From Ramlibacter tataouinensis TTB310 (lineage in GTDB: Bacteria; Pseudomonadota; Gammaproteobacteria; Burkholderiales; Burkholderiaceae_C), in NCBI RefSeq assembly GCF_000215705.1, contig NC_015677.1, positions 1,314,001 to 1,378,000 on the forward strand: 64,000 nucleotides of DNA, in the 5' to 3' direction. Positions within the stretch are counted from its first letter, which is position 1. Every line of letters starts with the position of its first letter. Shown here one piece after another: positions 61,799 to 64,000 of this stretch. The notes below the pieces were generated by a model. That model ran no database searches, was not told the DNA's origin, and saw only the letters and a program-made list of their open reading frames with translations. Made by a program: the position numbers and the translations under genes.

Positions 61799-62496
61799 GC
61801 GCCGTGATCCGCCTGCAGTCGGCCGACGTGCGCTTCGGCCCGGTGCAGGCGCTGCACGCGGTCGACCTGCGCATCGACGTCGGCGAGCGCATCGCCCTGA
61901 TCGGCGCCAACGGCAGCGGCAAGAGCACGCTGCTGCGCGTGCTGCACGGCCTGGTGCCGCTGGCGCGCGGCTCGCTGCTGCGCGACGGCGCCGCGCGCCA
62001 GGCCATGGTGTTCCAGCGGCCTTTCGTGATGCGCACCAGCGCCGCCAACAACGTGGCCCTCGCGCTGTGGCTGCGCGGCACGCGCTGGCGCGCCGCGCGC
62101 GAGCAGGCGCTGGGCGCGCTGGCCCGCGTCGGCCTGGCCGAAGTCGCGTTGCGCAACGCGCGCGCGCTGTCGGGCGGCCAGCAGCAGCGCCTGGCGCTGG
62201 CCCGGGCCTGGTGCCTGCAGCCCGACGTGCTGCTGCTGGACGAGCCCACCGCCAGCCTGGACCCGCATGCCAAGCGCGAGGTCGAGGCGCTGATGGCCCA
62301 GTTCGCCGACGCCGGCACCACCCTGGTCTTTGCCAGCCACAACCTGGGCCAGGTCAAGCGCCTGGCCAGCCGCGTGGTCTACCTGGAGCAGGGCCGCGTG
62401 CTGGCCGACGCGCCGGTGGCCGAGTTCTTCGACCGCGTGCGACTGCCCGAGCTGTCGCGCGAGGCCGACCTGTTCGTCAAAGGAGAAACCGCATGA
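61795..62496 (+). CDS. tupC: Tungstate ABC transporter ATPase
   Basis: 233 residues. Walker A GANGSGKST (37-45), signature ALSGGQQQRLALARA, Walker B VLLLDEPTASLD, H-loop ASHNLGQ. Short, without a TOBE regulatory domain. Overlaps the permease gene and tupA by ATGA on both sides, so all three are made together. Confidence 0.9.
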   Translation: MSAVIRLQSADVRFGPVQALHAVDLRIDVGERIALIGANGSGKSTLLRVLHGLVPLARGSLLRDGAARQAMVFQRPFVMRTSAANNVALALWLRGTRWRAAREQALGALARVGLAEVALRNARALSGGQQQRLALARAWCLQPDVLLLDEPTASLDPHAKREVEALMAQFADAGTTLVFASHNLGQVKRLASRVVYLEQGRVLADAPVAEFFDRVRLPELSREADLFVKGETA

Positions 62497-63329
62497 TCCC
62501 CCTTAGTCTCGGCGTCAAGCCCGCACGGACCTTCGCCCGCCTGGCCGCGGGCCTCGCCGCCGCCGTGCTGGCCGCCGGCAGTGCCGCGGCGCAGTCCATC
62601 ACCATGGCCTCGACCACCTCGACCGAGCAGTCCGGCCTATTCGGCCACCTGCTGCCCGAGTTCAAGCAGGCCAGCGGCATCGACGTCAAGGTGGTGGCCG
62701 TGGGCACCGGCCAGGCCATCGACATGGCCCGCCGCGGCGACGCCGACGTGCTGTTCGTGCACGACCAGCCGGCCGAGGAGAAATTCGTGGCCGAGGGCTA
62801 TGCCGCGCGCCGCCACCCGGTCATGTACAACGACTTCATCCTCGTCGGCCCCAGGGGCGACTCGGCCGGCGCCAAGGGGCGGGACATCGTGGCGGCGCTG
62901 AAGAAGCTGTCCGCGGCCGGCGCCCCCTTCGTCTCGCGCGGCGACAAGAGCGGCACCCATGCCGCGGAGCTGCGCTACTGGAAGGCCGCCGGCGTCGAGA
63001 ACGGCAAGGGCGGCGGCTACAGGGAGTGCGGCTGCGGCATGGGCCCGGCGCTGAACATCGCCTCCTCGTCCAACGCCTACGCCCTGACCGACCGCGCCAC
63101 CTGGCTGAGCTTCAAGAACCGCGGCGAGCTGGCCGTGCTGGTGGAGGGCGACCAGCGGCTGTTCAACCAGTACGGCGTGATGGTGGTGAGCCCGCACAAG
63201 CATCCGCACGTGAAGGCGGCCGAGGCGCAGAAGTTCGTGGACTGGGTGATTTCGCCGGCGGGGCAGGCCAGCATTGCCAGCTACCGGATCGGCGGCGAGC
63301 AGCTGTTCTTTCCGAACGCGGGCAAGTGA
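62493..63329 (+). CDS. tupA: Tungstate-binding periplasmic protein
   Basis: 278 residues from ATG 62493. Signal peptide to about residue 33 (LAAAVLAAGSAAAQ) then the TupA signature TMASTTSTEQSGLFGHLLP, VAVGTGQAIDMARRGDADV and VSRGDKSGTHAAELRYWK. TTST is a hallmark of tungstate-specific (vs molybdate) binding. Last gene of tupBCA. Confidence 0.9.
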   Translation: MIPLSLGVKPARTFARLAAGLAAAVLAAGSAAAQSITMASTTSTEQSGLFGHLLPEFKQASGIDVKVVAVGTGQAIDMARRGDADVLFVHDQPAEEKFVAEGYAARRHPVMYNDFILVGPRGDSAGAKGRDIVAALKKLSAAGAPFVSRGDKSGTHAAELRYWKAAGVENGKGGGYRECGCGMGPALNIASSSNAYALTDRATWLSFKNRGELAVLVEGDQRLFNQYGVMVVSPHKHPHVKAAEAQKFVDWVISPAGQASIASYRIGGEQLFFPNAGK

Positions 63330-63451
63330 CCGGCGGACGTGTCCGCTTCGGCGATCTGCGCCGATTGGCCACAACCGGACGGTGACTGGCGTCGGTAGCG
63401 TTCGGTTACTATCTCAGCCGTTTCGTACAGCAACGATTTGGGAGGATTGCT

Positions 63452-64000
63452 ATGGCTTGTTGGGTGCAATCGAGGGATCGTCGTGTGGTGGGTGCCCGTG
63501 CCCACCGGCTTCTCGGAATCGGCTTTGCCTTGTTGCTCGCCGCCTGCGGCGGTGGTGGTGGTGGAGATAGCGGCGATGGCGGCGTGCTCACCGTCAGTCT
63601 GTCCTACAGCGGCCATGCGCTGCTGCTTCGCCAGTCCACCATTGCGCCCACCATTACCGGGCTCAGGGGCCGCGCGCCGGACTGCTCTTTGAAATCCGGC
63701 GCACTGCCGCCGGGTTTGATGCTGAACCGGGACTGCTCGATCACCGGCACTCCTTTGGCCGCGGGCAGCTTTCCGATCGTCGTGAACCTGGGTGCCTCGG
63801 GCGTGGCCAATGAGCTCGGCTGGAGCGTTTCAGCACTGGTCCTGGGCCCCTCGGTGACCTATTCACTCCCAGCTTCCATGATGACGGGTGCGAGTTACGA
63901 CTTCACGACGCTGAACAACTTCTGGATCGCCACTGCCGCCGACACCGTGACCTATTCGGTGTCCGAGGGGAGCCTGCCTTCCGGATTGGTCATCGACCCC
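63452..64000 (+). CDS. Lipoprotein with Ig-like repeats (3' end outside window)
   Basis: At least 183 residues; the frame is open to the window end. ATG 63452 follows GGGAGGA. Lipobox LLLAAC with C32 and a Gly spacer. Repeats of SGALPPGLMLNRDCSITGTP and VSEGSLPSGLVIDP type match putative Ig-like (He_PIG) domains that build surface adhesin-like chains. No neighbour informs its role. Confidence 0.8.
   Translation, partial: MACWVQSRDRRVVGARAHRLLGIGFALLLAACGGGGGGDSGDGGVLTVSLSYSGHALLLRQSTIAPTITGLRGRAPDCSLKSGALPPGLMLNRDCSITGTPLAAGSFPIVVNLGASGVANELGWSVSALVLGPSVTYSLPASMMTGASYDFTTLNNFWIATAADTVTYSVSEGSLPSGLVIDP

Overview
The window comes from a high-GC betaproteobacterium, most likely a Comamonadaceae member close to Ramlibacter or Variovorax. 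I base this on recognisable gene orders (xseB-ispA-dxs; thrB and a DUF2782 gene divergent from polA), the twin TRAP binding proteins, the selenoneine-synthase-like gene and general protein similarity. No search was run. Most of the window is compact housekeeping and accessory chromosome with many ATGA-coupled gene pairs.

1-7284 is a lower-GC accessory region made of broken RHS/YD-repeat genes. Two RHS 3' ends share a conserved core and have unrelated C-terminal tips, each followed by a small gene that could encode immunity. Then come a lone ABC-type ATPase, a remnant of an XRE-type regulator, and a long RHS 5' part that stops before its core domain. The block ends against the 3' end of a tRNA-Lys(CTT) gene, followed by tRNA-Ala(CGC); this is the usual geometry of a tRNA-linked island.

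7.5-12.2 kb holds a GntR-controlled catabolic operon (GntR, PhyH dioxygenase, SAF/homoserine-dehydrogenase-like protein, class II aldolase) and a divergent alpha/beta hydrolase. 12.3-28.1 kb carries guaC, uvrD, a LOV-domain hybrid histidine kinase with a stand-alone receiver, a FecR-like protein, a BPSS1780-type membrane protein, thrB, polA, two I78 inhibitor lipoproteins, a tautomerase, a Tat-exported dienelactone hydrolase and a ZIP metal transporter.

28.1-40.7 kb looks like a stress/envelope region: a Gly/Tyr/Gln-rich low-complexity protein, three DUF4142 proteins, small hydrophilic or disordered proteins, a phosphatase, a membrane-anchored hydrolase, a CPA1 antiporter, a hemerythrin protein and several lipoproteins. 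At least four of these genes share an unusual two-box upstream motif, suggesting one regulon.

40.7-46.9 kb has a sulfurtransferase, a DMT exporter and a Rieske oxygenase on the minus strand, then xseB-ispA-dxs (isoprenoid precursors). 47.1-49.6 kb has two paralogous TRAP binding proteins separated by a 272-bp IS5-type MITE. Their likely membrane partners DctQ/DctM lie at 54.6-56.9 kb, beyond uppP, a CNNM-type protein, a lipoprotein and a YbaL-type antiporter. 57-59.8 kb carries a SenA-like selenoneine synthase coupled to a phospholipase-D lipoprotein. 59.9-63.3 kb is a tungstate/molybdate-type ABC system (TupBCA) with a divergent ModE-like regulator. The window ends inside an Ig-like lipoprotein gene.
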